This document shows, piece by piece, positions 1 to 15,600 of a DNA stretch of 64,000 nt (position 1 is its first letter; each line of letters starts with the position of its first letter). The stretch is from NCBI RefSeq assembly GCF_032854445.1, contig NC_088301.1, forward strand, positions 35,449,187 to 35,513,186, in the 5' to 3' direction. The notes under the pieces were generated by a model. The model did no database searches. It saw only the letters and a program-made list of their open reading frames with translations, and had not been told where the DNA came from. This DNA comes from Liolophura sinensis. Taxonomy: Eukaryota; Mollusca; Polyplacophora; Chitonida; Chitonidae. Position numbers and translations under genes: made by a program.

Positions 1-3000
1 CCTCAACAATTATGCTAATCTTCACACCTACAGGCGTTTGTGACCGCAGCATTTTTTTAGAGAGGCGATCACACGTAGAGGACTGATGCTGGTCGCTCCA
101 ATCAGCTTCCGTTCTCTACAGGTAACTTTTTCTTTATAATGACCCGGTGGCGCTGGCCGGACCAATCCATAGAATGACCGACTGTTCACATCTGTACTGA
201 GATGTTGACAAAATCAAATGTCCTGCATATGCTGAATGGAGCTCACTTGATCTGAACGTCTGCATTATGCCGTGCGTGAAATAATATCATAACTGAACGA
301 ATGCTGTATAGGCATGTTTTCAGACTCCTTTCTACTATTTATGTATCAGACGAAAGTCTACACCCCTTTACTTTACTCCGTAACTGATGTGCATAGAATT
401 CGACCTTACACCGTATAATCAACGTGTAGTTTCTAAAGCTTGGATCAGGTTGGATTCGGTGTCCAATCCGAACGACGGCGTTCGTCGAATGCCGTGAAAG
501 GGCCTTTGAAATTGCCATGCCCCCGTTTATTTGTATCCCAAATGGCTATATTGTGTGGAATCTTGTTTATTTGATTAACAGCAGCTAAGATGGTGAAAAC
601 GCGCCTTAAGAAGTAAAAATGAGGTTGTTTTGTTGATCAGTGAAGCATGCCTGATATAAACCACCCGATCTGTGTTGCTCCCAATTGTCCTGCTGACGTT
701 GGGCTATTAAAACTTTCAACCGACGCCTGCCCTTCCGAATGCCTCTTTCCGAGTATTCGAAAATTACAGGTTAGCTGTAATCAGGCATAAAATCGTGAGA
801 CACAAAGGCTTCAAATTGACACCTATTCAAAGTTTGCCTGGCGCGAGGGAAAACATATCAACAAAGATATATATGTACATTATACGCAATTCTTCATACA
901 CTCTCACGAGATTTATCCCTTTCGAGTTCAGTTTTCAAATTATAAGCAGTGAACCCTATACTGGCTTTAGGAAGGTGTTTTCTTGGTACATGGCTAAAAC
1001 CAGTCCAGTATTACTGCATATCAATTAAACGTGTTCAACATAACTCGTATAGTATAAAGCATATAGGTTAAACTATTTTTTTTAAAGTGTTTGTGTATCT
1101 TAAGTTCTATTTAGTGTTTCCGTCGTGATGGAAACACTCGCATACATCTGTCGTAGCGAGTAAATGAAGGTCGTGAATAGTTGTATTCACTGAGTATGGA
1201 AAGTGCAAACGATATCAGTTAAAGATCAGTCTATTTTTGTTAACCGGTAGCTGAAGCTTCCGGTAAGTTTGCTACACATTTACATGCAGATGAAGAGTGT
1301 CTTGTAAAGAAGGAGGGGTTTGTTTCAGGAATACTTTTAGGAGTGTTTTATCAAAACGCCCCCACTTAGTTAATCAAGTAAGATGATTTCTGATATCTGA
1401 ATAAAATATGAATAATAATCGAAAATATATAATACAGGTACAGGTATTGTATGACGCTCATCAGTCACACATCCATCACAAATAAGTGACAGAAATGGCA
1501 TAAGCCTATGGCAAATTGCTTACCACCAATACAATTTATACTTGTCAACAGGTAAAGCCCTGTCAGTGTGCCTTGCCATTAAACAGTGGATTGGTGTACG
1601 TATTGTAATGTTTAATTATGCTGGGCAGCTTGACACAGGTGTACACTTAGTGTGTACTGGCATATAGACGCCTTTATTTAAAGCATTTCTTTGTTGTAGT
1701 TGTTTTCATCATCGTTCAAAACAAACACCCACAAAAGAAAACAGTTGCTGTTTTTTAAAGACGACATTGCACAAGATATACTACAAGGCTTAAAGAGGTG
1801 ATCGCTTGGTGCCTATCGGTCCTGAAATGAGGGTAACCGCCGGTGTGTCATTTAACGCAATATAATATATACAGATAGACACAAATCAGTATTTAGCTAT
1901 GCCAATGCATTGTCGTCCATTATCAACCAGGAGACAACCTGCATACAATCATGAAATTTCTGAAAATGAGAGGAAAATGAACATGTACGTAAACCGAGGA
2001 ACATCATGGATTAGACGTTTTTTTAGATAAAAAAGGAGTATTAAAAATGGTCTGGTGAAATGATGAAACTCTTGACGTATTGTTTCCGTTATTGGGGTTT
2101 GGTGGAAATGGACAATACGATAAACATTCACACTGCGTGGTTACCAATGACTTTATTGTGAAACACGCTGTTCGGACTCAATGTATTGGCACAATGAGGC
2201 ACGGTGGTCATGTAACTATACAACCTTATTACTGGACACTTTGTGGTTGCCAATATATGACACAATTATTTTATAATTTTTATTATGAAAATATCACAGA
2301 TGAGCAAATACTATAAGAATTCAACAAAACTTTTGATATAATTCACATAATGCAAAATCCCGCTTCTCAATGAGTTTTGTTCAAAATAATGTGACGTATG
2401 CGTGTGAACACGAGTCTATTAGATTACCTGCAAATCTCGCTCTACCGAGCGTGGTCTTGCCTTATATGAATTTCACGTCAAAACGTTTTTGGTGGCGCTT
2501 TAAATAAATGGCTGAATCAGCTTACATGCCGTGGAACACGTGTGTAGTTCTCTAATCTACACTATTGCAGTGGGTATAACGTACAGCATTGTGGTATCTA
2601 TAAACGACGAAATTAAGTAGTTCAAGTACGTCAGATATAATATACCTTTAGTAAATCAGCCACTAATTAGAGGGAGCTGCCAAGAGCATGTATATATTGT
2701 ATTTATAAGTATGTTAAGAAGCCTGGCGGGCAAGGGCCTTCGGGGCCTAAACACACGACTCTGACATTTGGTGTTGCCCGCGTTCACTTTATCCCTTCAG
2801 GTGAAAGTTTTTGATACTTCCCTCCTGGCCATACAACCTTACAAGTAGCACAGCAAGAGTCAGGAATGTTTCCATGTGAATAAAACATACAAGTGTCCCG
2901 AAAAAGGATCAGTCAGACAAACAGAAAGTGATTAGCTCGTGTACTTATACCATAATATGCATTTATATATCCCGAGGCAGTCTGACAAATTTTCGTTTCT

Positions 3001-5720
3001 TCCTTGCCCGACTGCATGAAAAACAATAAGACCGCATAATATCAACTCCCTGGTCGATGTCACTCTGAACACTGTGCATAAATTGTTTTAGATCAGTTAA
3101 GATTTTTCAGGACGATAACGATTTGTTACTTTTGTGAAATGAATCTTTACAACGTCGTAACAAAATGCGACACGAGAGTGCACTGGGAGCTTAGTTACGT
3201 AAACATAGATCTATAGCTTTATATCATAAGGTGAATGATGCAGCCTGCGGGACATTTTTTTTTTGAATAGATTTCCGGTCTGAACGGGAAATGCTGCAAT
3301 GTGACACCAGCGCAATACTGGCGGAATTAAAAATGATTTTAATATGTTAAAAATATATCTGTCAGACTGGCACGACGAAGCCGTCAGTCTTTTGTTGCCT
3401 TAATTGCATCGTCATTTTGACACGCCATTAGAAAGAATTGTGTACGATGCGGCGTATACCACCAGGTCATGACCCCACTATCTGGACTAAAATGATTAGA
3501 TATAAATAAACGAAAACAATACATTAAAAAAACAGTAACAAAAACCATCTAAACTGAGAGACATTGTTTTCAGAGACGTACAATGGTACAAGAGTTTAAG
3601 GTTAATAATAAAAACATCGATGGTATAAAATGTTTTAAAAAGTGATCCAAAATACTAGAGTTGGCGCAATGAAATTACTTATAACTTTCGACTATAATGT
3701 ATTAAACTATGCCAAGACTAATAATAGAAAAATCTTCATATTCACTTACTTATCGTGAAAGTTTTGTTTAAGAACACAGGTGCATGGCGTCTTATTTATT
3801 CAGACTTTATCATTTTAAGTCTATAGGTCAACGTGGTGGGTCACTTGATTTCTATTTTGAATGCACTGTTCTGTTAACCTGATTTTTTAAAATATTTTTT
3901 GCATGCATTGTTTTGATTGAAACACATGGTCTATTCTATGCCAGCTTAGAATATATAGATGTACAATGAAATCCCCTGACGATAAAGTTCCTATCTTTTA
4001 TGCAATCCTGACCTTCTGCTTAGGAAAAAACAGGAAAGGACATGCACTTTCACTTTTTTCCGGTTACCAGTTTTTTTTTTGTTTTTTTTTTTTTGTTATC
4101 GGTAGTCTTCAGTTATTGTTGACTTCTATTGCTTAAGTTTTTTGTTCATACAAAAACCAGTTGCCTCCCTTTGTTAGACGAAGGTCAAAGTAATCAAGGA
4201 GGGATGCTGCATCTTTGTTTTTCCTTACACCATCAAGCACTTTAATATCAGCTAGAATTATGCTCCATCATTATTGTCCAAGCCACATAGTTACCCAGTT
4301 ATGAATTTTGTTGAACCGAGACCCTTTGATGTCGTTCTCTTTATGAAATGGTATTTTTTGCCTCTTTCCTCCAGAATTAATTACAGTTGTTCAATAGCGT
4401 GTAAGACACTGGTGACACGTGCTGAAGAGAAGACGACCTCTATTTCAGTATGATCAGAAATATTTGAAGGAAACTTTCATCGCCTGTCTTCAAACAATAC
4501 GATACTAATTCTGAATGAAATGCAATAATAGGTGGAAAACGAGATTGGCATTTTGAGGAGAACGAACCAAAAATTATAAATTCAATTCAATATTCACCAA
4601 CACACGCAGCATACATATTCACAAACTATATAAATATAAGTTGTTGGCGGGAATAAGGCTCACTTGATCCTGTTATATCCCCGTATTAGGTGTGTATAAG
4701 TTTAGTTGCTGGCCACATGTACCAATGAACTCCTGATTATCTCCAATGAACTCCTGATTAGGTGAAAATTACCTGAAAAACTGTTAAGAATAAAGGTGAT
4801 GATTTAAGTGAATTACTTGAGCTGCGCTAAAAAGGCGCGATATTACCACAGAAAACGATGCATATACTGACACATAAAGCATGAAAACTGGATAATCCTT
4901 CCAAATATTTAGTGATATATCATACAAACAACGTTTTCGAAATCGCCAGGCTACTCCTTAGTTGATACATATTTTTTAGTTCCTTGATATTTTAACGTAT
5001 ATACAAGCAGTAAGGTGAGTTTGCTGTGATTTGTATACACATCAGGTTAGTGCAAAGACGATCGTTCTTTTTGGCTGCAGAATTTTCCTGAAATAATCAG
5101 ATTATGTACTGTTACGATACATATGTAAGAAACTAAAATGCGGTTGAGGCTTGGGCTTCATTCATAGCCTGTTTCACTTCATACTCTCACAGAGGCAAAC
5201 TGGTCTCAAATAAACCAAAGGAAAAGAAATTTTTTGTGGTTTTTGACCGACTTGAATGGATCGCGCTAGAATACAAATATATGCACATCAGTAAGTATCA
5301 GATTATATGCATTTAGAATAAACAATGCTGTCATATGTTTTTATACATTTGAATATGCCAAGAGTTGGACGCAGATAAAATGTGATTGTAGAAAATCATA
5401 CTTTCACGAATGCACCTGTATAAAGCTATAGATAATACAGCGATAACGGATTGACTGTTGTACGTACTTAGTTTGATTTTTAGCATTGATATTATTATAG
5501 AAACCACCTACAACACTCGGCTGGCGCGATACTGTGATCTCGCACCAGTGTCGCATATGTACGTGTATATATCTGTAGGGGCATACTAAATAATGGGTCT
5601 CCGTTTACTCATATCTATGAGAAAAGCAATAAAACGAGGGAGTACTAAAACATAGGCATCTACATATTTAAACAAAGGTATATGTTGAGGAAATATATAC
5701 AGTGAATAACTCATAGGCTA
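1..5720. other. gene-free AT-rich stretch with small islands
   Basis: I see no recognisable gene here. Open frames are short (under 80 codons) and have no familiar motifs. Short stretches of higher GC and complexity occur at about 1-180, 2,380-2,560, 2,710-2,840 and 3,260-3,470. The last combines GC-rich blocks with TTAATTGC-type homeodomain-like words and could be noncoding regulatory sequence. Minor repeats are an interrupted poly-T tract near 4,070-4,095 and a 21 bp tandem duplication at 4,722-4,760. A perfect 9-10 bp stem lies at about 1,113-1,137. Confidence 0.6.
4722..4760. repeat. 21 bp tandem duplication
   Basis: An 18-base word starting CCAATGAACTCC occurs at 4,722-4,739 and again, identically, at 4,743-4,760, a period of 21. 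It is a simple local duplication of recent origin (no substitutions in the shared word). No function is implied. Confidence 0.85.
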
Positions 5721-5724
5721 TATG

Positions 5725-6025
5725 GGTTGAGCTTCCCGGCTAGTCAGCGGCCCGATGAATCATCAGCCACCCGGATCGGTGTGCTCAACCAAGCATGGTG
5801 AGCCGGCCGGGGTATTATCTCCTCTTTGACTCACAGCCTGACGTCTTCCTGTGACCATGAAAACTCCCAGGGTCACCCGCTCCTGTTTCGCAGAACATAT
5901 TGTAATCGACTTTCAAATGTCGCCACAGACATAGGACGCCCGACGCCAGGTCCTACGACGGGAAGTAAAGATTAGCAAACAAGTTCGGTGGATAGCGCAC
6001 CACCCTCCATTCCATGACACCTCCC
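5725..6025. other. candidate noncoding island
   Basis: A sharp rise in GC and sequence complexity between AT-rich flanks. All frames are interrupted, so it is not an obvious exon. It holds paired GC words (around 5,800 and 5,940-5,965) but no recognisable domain. It could be a conserved noncoding element or an old repeat. Composition alone supports the call. Confidence 0.3.
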
Positions 6026-9000
6026 TACTCCAACATTAAGCCTATAGTATAAGTTTATCTTTATTTCCATTTGGGTCCGTCAATTAAAGGAAAGAAAAAT
6101 AACCTATCTGTCAACATTATCTAAGAATCGATATGTCACAGCTGGCTTGTAGCATTTTAAACTTATACACGGAGTATAGGAATAAGAAAAATTCTGTCGG
6201 GCTATTTGGTGGAAAATTAAATAATTAAAATAAAATAATTAAATATATATACAAAGTTTCGACAGAAAAAAAGTCGTATGGTTAGTTGACTTGGGGAGCA
6301 TAGTTATATTAAGATAACAACTAACTAAACGTTCATACGGTTATTTATATTGAAAAGTATATAGCTAAATTTCATAATATTCATATAATGAGGCTGTTCT
6401 TGACAGTTATATATGTTTTGGACTTGATTTAAGGCTACTGTTTAATTGTAGTATTATGCTAACTTCCGATTATTGATTGATTACTGCACAAGAATGTACG
6501 AGTCATGTTATAAATTTATTCCCAATGGTGTGCTATACAGTTAAAACTGACACTGTCTTATGTTAGATGTATATCAAAAGGAGACGGCACAAAGGGTCAT
6601 TTTCTATTCGGCAAATGTTTTCTTTCTTGATATGGTCATTGCATCATGTGGTGATTCGGATCGCTTGGTACAGCGATGCGGCAATAGATGAAAGCCTTTG
6701 CAGGTACACGGTTGATCAGCTCACAGTATGCAAGCTAACTGTGGTTAGCCAAATGACTGCAGTCCCTTGAATAGCGAGCTGCCGACCTCAGTTGGATACT
6801 TAGAACACTGCAGTGTTATACCACTGAGGACGTTTGTTTTCTCCCCGGGAACCTCAAGTACCCTGAATTTTTTCTAAAATTTCTCACACAATATGCAGTG
6901 GATAATATCTGGTGAAAATACATGTGATTATATGCTGAATTAACAATAACACAGGTAAACGGAGTTCACCATGCAGATAATATCCGGGAGAGCTGTTCCC
7001 ATTCCTATGGGAAAATAATTAAACAAAAATATTGATCAATGTATGACAAAATATGGGACCAGCATGGCGTTTCTTCTATTTTAGCTCTGTAAAATAATAG
7101 AGGTACACAGATAAAGCAAGTTGGATGCACTATAGGAAAATAACAGTATTACTGAAAATGAAACAGGTGTAGTTATTGTATCCAAATTTTATCTTGATGC
7201 TAAAAGAAATTACATGCTTACCATGCTGTGGTTGTACTTTGCACTGTTGCCGTTTGTAAGCCATGGTTTTGGCAGCAAATCATGTTCAGAAGTAAATTTA
7301 CTTGGTACATAGGCCTATACCAACGCCCCGTGTTTCTAACACTTGTATATGTGGTATCCACATAATCACTCTATATTCCCATTAGGATGCAGGATGTATG
7401 GTCAAGCTGTTGATTGATGAAAGCACACGAGGGTTGCAAAATTGGAGTGTTGCTTATTGTATAAATAAAGCTTTTAATCTATTTTCTGCAGGTCTATATC
7501 TAGATCATTGCAAACTGACTAAGCCTCCAGTTTTTCTACCTTTGTCAGCGAAATTTATATTTTATTGTTTATATACAACTTTCAGTTTACAACGACTATA
7601 TACGCCGTGGAATTATCTACCGAATCCTTGGAGATGATATATTAATGTATAATCTGTCAAACACTGCGTTTGAATATAAAACATTAAAGGATAAAGTAAA
7701 GCATACTTTAAAGCATTTGTCTGAAACAAAGCCTTACTCAAAGTTTTAAGTTATAGTGGGCAAAAAAAAAAATTTGCTTAAATTCCAACGAACGCATGTA
7801 CTTGTGGTAGATCATGCACGCATACACGTATATTGAAAATCTCATTGGTTAATCTTTAATGGTAAATGGTGTGAGAAACTGAATTCTCTTTTGAATCTCA
7901 GATGACAATGGTGGGAAAGTTATGAAATCAGACGAAAGCTTTTGTGTTAATATTAAGTATGACTACTTGAGTGTATTTGATGCGAAGAAAACTGCAGAAG
8001 TTTAGTGACTCTTTGCCTGTATAGACGAACACCAGAACTTTTACTGAAATTTTGCAAATATATATATTTTTACTAACATATAGCTTTTAAACCCATACTG
8101 TGCTATTTATACACCTTTTATCATGACAAAAACAACACATGTTGTTATAGATAGTTTTCAATAACGAAGGGGGCAAAAGCCAACTTAACTGCACGGCTTT
8201 GAAGAAATGCATCGGAACATATATTGGAGCAAGTAAGCACCATTATACATGAGTTAATTTTCTGTGGCATGAGAATGTGGCAAATTGCGATTTCAGCAAA
8301 AGTGTTGAATACCGGTTTATTTTTTGCAATTTAGTTCTGCGCTTTTCAAATTGGGTCTTCCTATACAAGGGAGCATCGCAAATGAAGTGTAGCCGCGCAC
8401 TTTGACCTCGTGTAATAGCACATTGTTTTAAAAGCGGATGCTTTCAACAAATGCAAAGAAAAAAGTCTTTCAACACCGGACAGTTGCACCTGGTGACATG
8501 TTATAAATCACGACACACTCATTTCAGGTAGGAATTGTTCTTCAAAGTATGAAAGGTCGACTGGGTACAGTGACGGTTATGTGGGATGGGTTTGAACATC
8601 CACGCATGGGATGTACATAAATTATGAGCAACCAAATATCGTATATATTGATATGTGTTCATTTAGAGATAAATGCAATAGGACCCAACCGTATATGACA
8701 CAAACATGTTTGATAGATACCAAAATGGCTTGAACTGCAAATTAGTGTATAGTACTTCAACTCCACTTTCATAAGTATGTCCACTGACGAAAAAAAGCCA
8801 AGTGGTCAATGATTAAGTCAGATTTATTCGATCTATTCAGTCAGTGCTCGAGTTCAATGTTTGAAAATACTTCTTTCAAGATTATCGTAGATGTCATGTT
8901 TGATATAAACTTTAGAAATATTTATCGGTCATGATGGCACATTGTTTATGAATATAGGTGTATTATTTTAAAAAACCTTGTACACACACAGGCAGTATCT

Positions 9001-11850
9001 GTATGTAGAAAGACAATTTGCCCCGTCTTCCATTTGAAAGACCTACATTACTAGTGTAGGCCTATATATTAGCGCATGCTGACCCGATCAGTGAATGCGA
9101 CGGCTAACATTTATATAAACCAAGCGCTATTTTTTTTTATTTCTTTTTTTTTTTCTGCTATTGCCTAAAGATGTCTCGTGTACATCGGTTGAATTAATCA
9201 TATGCGTGGAATAGATCAGCCAAGGTATACTGATATACATCATATAACCATGCGTAATGGGTAGTGAGAACACACATATGGGCCCTCCTCTGCAAAGCAG
9301 TAAACCTATGTTTTGGGTAAAATGAATAATGGAGGAAGATGAAACCCTGAAAAAAAAGAATGCAGCACCCGGATGTCATATCCCGGATACTATATTCATT
9401 AAACCGCGCCTTGGTAATTAATTAATTCTAAATTAGAACCATTAAGGATACCGAATAAAGACCAGTCCACCTTGGTGAAAGAAAATATTGACATAGCTCG
9501 TCGTGTTTGTTTAAGCCTCAGGTGATTCAAGGGGCATAACTTTTGTTAACACGGAGTATTTCTTCCGTGATACCCTTGAACGTGTGATTTCGCCTGGCTT
9601 CTCCACTCTATACTTCTGACTTCATGTGTTCAAAGGAATGCTTGATGATGTTCTTTAGAACAAGAACTGATTATGTTCTTTAAAACATCATTGCAGGCAA
9701 AAGCTGCATTTAAACCCATAATAATATGACGCTTCTGTAAAATACCCAGAATGTCTTCAGTACACACACACATATATATAAGAGTATATATAGGTACCCT
9801 TGTACCGACTTGCATTTATGCACAGCATAGGTATATGTAATCATGTGAATAACTAACATATGTAAGCCTAACAGTTTGCGGGGATGCAATTTTAAAGCAG
9901 AGAAAAGGGATATCTTATACAGCGTGCTTTCCGCACATCCACAAATCACTGCTGGGAACAGTTGTTTTGGCGATGTTACCACGGGGACATAAACGTCGCT
10001 CCTGTTTGTAACTTATAGTGTTAAAAGTACAATATAACTGATCACTATACGGTTTATCGAGAAAGCCATCGACAGATTCGTGCCCTTTGGTGCATTCAGG
10101 GATTGGGCGCTACTGCATAACGTATGGGCACAGATACATGAAGACCGTATCATGCTCACACCTTTAGGCAAAGTCTATAATTATTTCATATAATTTAGCT
10201 GTCTGTCTCAAAACGTAATCTTAACCGATTAATACAAACGCTATGGGATTACAAACACTAACCACAGGCTTGAGGCCAAATGGCAATAGGGTTTGACATG
10301 ATCTTCACACTTCGTCTGAATAAGTGTTGATATGGCCTAGAAAAAACTTTCTCACCAGAGTCGTTCAGTTTTGAAAACCCCTTTCAATTAAAATCAGGTT
10401 CATCACCGTTTCTAAAAAATCCCTTGGACATTGCTTGGACACAATGTTGCATAGCGATTTGTCAGCAGAGTTGCACAAGCTTTTTTCTCCACAATTCCTT
10501 GGACAAAATATTGCACATGGCGCAGTTGTGTAAATCACTTGTGCCCCATGTACAACAAATGAAAATAAAAGCCATGTAACATGAAGATACCTTCACACAT
10601 GCCAAGATTTTACAATTTTTAATATGGACGCTAGTTATGAAACAGCCACATAGTATCTTTGTATAGAATTTATCGCGAATCATCATGGATTAGGTTGGGA
10701 CATTCGTTCAGATGTTATAAATCATTGAGCCTGGTGTAAATAGAAGTCTGGCCTTACCCTGTCTTTTATATATGCTGTCAGTCTAGAATGTACGTTTTAA
10801 TTATAATTACAAAAAATATTACATATCACCATTTTGATCAAACATACTCAGGAGCTATTTTATGATGTTTTTGAGTGTCTAAGCAAAAAAAGATCATTTG
10901 TTCTATTAGTTAAGATGAATGCTGTATGCACAGTTGTTCTTGCATTGCATTATAGTTAGCAAAAGGTATGGATGCTAACGCCGGTGTTTCTGTGAAATTG
11001 TTCATTCTCAATTTCTGTTCAAACTTTTCTTATCCAACACTTCTATGTATTTATATGTAAACAACAAAATGACCTTTAAAAACCTGCAGGCTCACAGAAT
11101 GTTGAACTCATGTATACGTGTAGGACAATGCTAAATATAGTGGACGACGACTTGTGTTTAAATTTACACAGACGTGAATGTATTTGGTGGAACATATTTC
11201 AGCTTTTTAGTGTAAGTGCCAGCACCACACACTCATGCACTTATTCTGTATCAGATGCAAAGGAGCTTGTTTTAAGCTGGCTTCTTTGTTGTAGAGGGAT
11301 TGTCCAAATCCGATAGGACCAAGTGGTATGGAGTAGGAAATCTGTTGCGTTTTTACTGCCCTTTGAGAAAAACAGCCCATGGGCCTGGCGGTATAGCCTG
11401 CGGTGGGTTTAACAACAAACTTTTAAACTTCAGCTGGTACTGTCAAGCGTTTCTTCACGCAAGATTTGTTGGTAGTGAAATGAATGCAAAACGAAACCGT
11501 CTCCTGGCACCCACCTTTTCCCGCATATTGTTAAGACACCCGCCCTCCCCCATTTTTTAGTCCAAATCCTTTCTTGTCCAGTGCCTATCTCATCCCAAGT
11601 TGCATGTTAACATCAGGGATCTAGGTTTAGATGATGTCTGTCTCAAAGAAATTATTCTATATTTCTTTTTTTTTGCTAAGGGATTTACGATTGATATGGA
11701 CTGAACATATTTTGTAACTATCTAATTAAGAGGTGACAATGGTCACACTATGCCATTTGACTAGATATCAGATTATTTGGCGATGGAATATTTCGATTTA
11801 CCAAGTCAAAAAGAACATCATCGCGTATTTCGATTGTAGTTTACTGAGAT
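6026..11850. other. gene-free AT-rich stretch
   Basis: No gene is recognised. Weak items only: a tRNA-like word on the minus strand near 6,818-6,831 (CTCAGTGGTATAAC, like a pol III A box), T-rich runs near 9,130-9,155, and a short CA/TA-rich patch near 9,763-9,792. Two imperfect copies of a word starting TTGGACA (followed by TTGCA) lie near 10,435 and 10,499. Open frames near 9.7 kb and 11.1-11.5 kb are short, lack motifs and are treated as chance. Confidence 0.6.
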
Positions 11851-11859
11851 AAGTTCATT

Positions 11860-12600
11860 TCCAGCTAGGAAACTCGGGAACTCTCCCATCTCATAACCAC
11901 TAACTGGATAAATGTGAATAGGGAGGTGGAGCAAGCTCATATTAGTCTGGAAAGTGATGAGAAACTCCTCGATGCGGTATGTTAAATGGTAATAACCGCC
12001 TACAAACTATTAACTTTTGAAGCCCAGCTCGTGTTCATTTCTATGAGAACAAATCGGGTTGGGGAAATAAAATTTCTCCTTCATTGAGCCGAGAAGAGTG
12101 TCTTTGTTCCCTCATAATATCGGGGTGGGAACGCGACACGGCGCAGAATGGCCCCGTGAAGTGGTTTTAGTTTAAGCAGAGCTTCAGAGTCTCCTCGTCC
12201 GTGAAAACAGACAATCTCCAAACAATCGTGCCGCGCGACTCATCCTATTATGGCGAATCACGCTTGCCTGGCCTATCACAAAACGACCAGCGTTCAGCGT
12301 TAAGCGCGTTAAAGCCATTGGCTGGATCACAGGCACACTGCAAGGAGCGTTCTTCAAGCCGGGATTATTTCTCCTAGCACTCTCTCTTAGCGAACTATTT
12401 CGTTCTTGAGATATTGCACAGTTTTCAACATGGAGGTCCGTCTTGAGCAAATTCTCAAACACGTGAGCAAAACGATCACCCAGCAGTGTAATTCAGATTT
12501 TCATTAACTTACTATTAGCTCTGAGATCCGTGTTTTCCGAAGCCGGGGATATTTAATGAGTGACTCATGGGTATCCATAACGATTGGTTATTGAGTAATC
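11860..12600. other. candidate noncoding/regulatory island
   Basis: GC-rich, complex sequence flanked by AT-rich DNA. Visible words include an inverted CCAAT box (ATTGG near 12,317) and a perfect AP-1-type TGACTCA at 12,561-12,567. A 92-codon minus frame at 12,184-12,462 fits the local GC level and shows no domain, so I do not call it a gene. Possible enhancer or promoter-like element; conservation data would decide. Confidence 0.3.
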
Positions 12601-15600
12601 CGAGTTTCCCAGCAAATCATTTCCCTTGAAACAAACGATTAACACACTAGAATGTTGCCTTATTTTGTACCAAATACAAAATTGTCTTCTCTCCTTGTTT
12701 ACTATTTTGGACGTGAACAGTAAACGATGTTTGAAGTGCACTCAACCTGGACACATATCTAAAACTCAGCTTGGTGCAAGGAGAAAACTGCAATATAAAG
12801 TCTATTACGGTTGAACAGGAAAACTTGAATTCGCATGTCGTTATAAAGAAGCAGAAACGGACTAAAGGCGGTCATGGAAAGTCTTTAATCAAACAATATT
12901 TCTTTAATTACTAAAATGTCAAGTAAAGGTGAAACAAGATTAGAGATACAATTGCCGCCAGATATATTTGTCATTTTTTCTCGTCGCGCCTACATTAATC
13001 TCTTCTTACATATCTTGCCCAGCTTTCGAAGTCGTTTTGCGTCCTGAAATATTTACTAAGCTTTGATATTCACGATAAGTCGAGAGAACGCGATCTACTC
13101 ACGCCCAGAGGAAAAAAAGCTGGCCCATAGGGCTAAGCTTTGTTTTTTTTACACCGAACAATATTTTTCTGACGCTGTTTATCTATAATACACACGTCAT
13201 ATATGTGATAGGTATGGTTTAACGGAAGGCAGGGACCAAGCTATACCTCTCGCATGTCTCTTTAAGAAGCTGTTTAAATCGCACAATGCTGCTACATTGT
13301 TGCATCCCATTGCTACTGTAGAAATGATAGATGCATGCCTTATCCAGAAAATATATATGCGCTTAATTTATGGAAGAATATATGTTAAATTTGATTTTGA
13401 CCCTTCTTTTTGTTACGGCTTTAATTATTCTTTAAATTACTATTTGTATGTTTTTAGGGGACAGCAAGCGTATATTTATTTTGTGATGAAGATAAATTTG
13501 AAAAACAAATTCGGGTTTGCGAAAGGAGAAAATTATAGATGTTCATAGATAATGCACATTAAACTGTTTTAGTTCTTAACGCCATAAAACATTTCCGTTT
13601 TTACATTTTATCTGTGTTTTTAACAAACACTTGTCACAAGTGGGTTATGGATGGCAGAATGATTTTATATTTGATATATATTTATATTAATAAAATTTGT
13701 TATTTCTTGAATTTATAACAAGAGACGCATGTTCTATTATAATACAATAAATGATGTCAATACCGATATAAAAAGGAAATACTTGAAGAACAGATAACCC
13801 AGACACAGCTTTGAAGGCTATAATAATAAAACCTATAAAAGCAATCTTTGTATAACTGAAAATCTCAAATCTACAGCCTCAGAAAATATACCTCATATCA
13901 GTATATCTTGATGTGGTTGAAAGAAGAGAATACATGGCTGTTTGCAATAATCTGTAAAACCTTTAAATAAACTTACAAAAGCTTTTGACAATTTCAAGTT
14001 AAAGTGAATACCGATTGTTTTATATCCTTACATCTTTGCTCTCGAGGACAGTTTGAATAGATATGATCAGATATTAAAGAACTGAAAAGCGGTACTTGCA
14101 TTACAGTGCAGACACCTGGCGTACATCTGATGACATGTTTAACTACAAAAGCTTTTGTTTATCCTGTGCTAATATGCATGTATACTTATAACTATATTCC
14201 ATTTTGTGATATATATGTTTAATAGTCCAAGACAGAAAGTATATTTTTACATGTGTAACATGTACATATAGTTGCTTATAGTTACTATACATTTAAACAA
14301 CTTCACAGGAATCAATGTATTTTCGGCTTCATCATTTAGAGCAATAATTAAGCGTTCTGAAATTAATTAGAATCAAATGTTAGATTAACTCGATGGTACA
14401 TAAAACCAATCCATATCCGTGTGTTCAACAAGCATGTCTATTATACCTACTTAGCCAGTATGCTTCCGGCAATAAAATTTACTTTTTATGAAGCTTAAAT
14501 TCAAATCCGTATATTAAGTGAACATATACTCCCCGGGGCATATACTAGTTATCCATTTCTAATTTATCGCATCATAGACCCCCATCATTGACTTTTGGCT
14601 AAAAAAGGCTTAAAGAAAAAAATACCTTCTACCTATTCAGATTTATTATGCATGTGTATGGTCATGTAAACTGTGCAAAGTGTTGCAGTTTGTTTCTATT
14701 GTCATTGTTATAAGAAGCGCAACAAATAGCATCGCTCATTTGAATGAATGGTAACGATTGCATTACAAATACACTAAGTGGAAATATTAAATAAAATGAA
14801 ATATTTAATTATTTCATTTATATCTTCCGATTATCTTGAATGCGTCGAAGTGTATGTTTATTTTTTGGATAAATATTTTTGCCTAAATTGACACAATTGA
14901 TGTGACAGAAGACCGAGCAGTATCCAAAATAGAACAGCAAAGTTATAGATGGACAATAGACAGATGTTGAAGGAACTCAGGCTCATGATTTAGGAACTTC
15001 TTTCGTTGTGTGGGAAAAACTATAACAAAGAAGGTGGGGAGGGAAGAAAAGAACCAAGACCGAGTTTCATGCGCGTAAGAAAATGGAACGGCAGCAAAAC
15101 AATTAAAAGAGCACGATTGATAAATTAGGAGACACACCCTAGGGCGAAGACTTTCAGTAAAGTTTTCCTGAACTGAAATTTTCCGAACATTTCTAGTATT
15201 TTTTTTTGTTCACTCCCATTTGGTCGTTTATCGCCCGTAAAAGAGGATTATTGTGGGCAGGTTGGTGATACGTAAGAGGCAGGCGCATCTCTCTGCCCTT
15301 TTTTGGAGACTCCTATCGCATCGAAACCGCTCAAAATCTGAAAGTGAACTGTTATCAAAAGCTCTTTTCCTTTTAATTTCGCCACTTGTTTTGCTGCACA
15401 AGGATCTCGACTTGAGCTCTCCAAGCCTTTGCTTTTCTTCTGGCCTTTCAAAGTTTAAGAAAATCCATCAGACGCGATTTGCAAGTCCTAAAGAGCTCCA
15501 ATAACGTTCAGAAAATTACAGGCGCCTTTTGATAGTTCGTAAGGGGTCCATGGAGATTATCCTTGGGGAAAAGCATTGGTTATCTTTCAAAAGGAACAGA

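Noticed and set aside
6770-6835. tRNA-like A-box word on the minus strand near 6.82 kb
   Set aside because: No matching B box at a fitting distance and no acceptor stem; too weak to list as an RNA gene or SINE.
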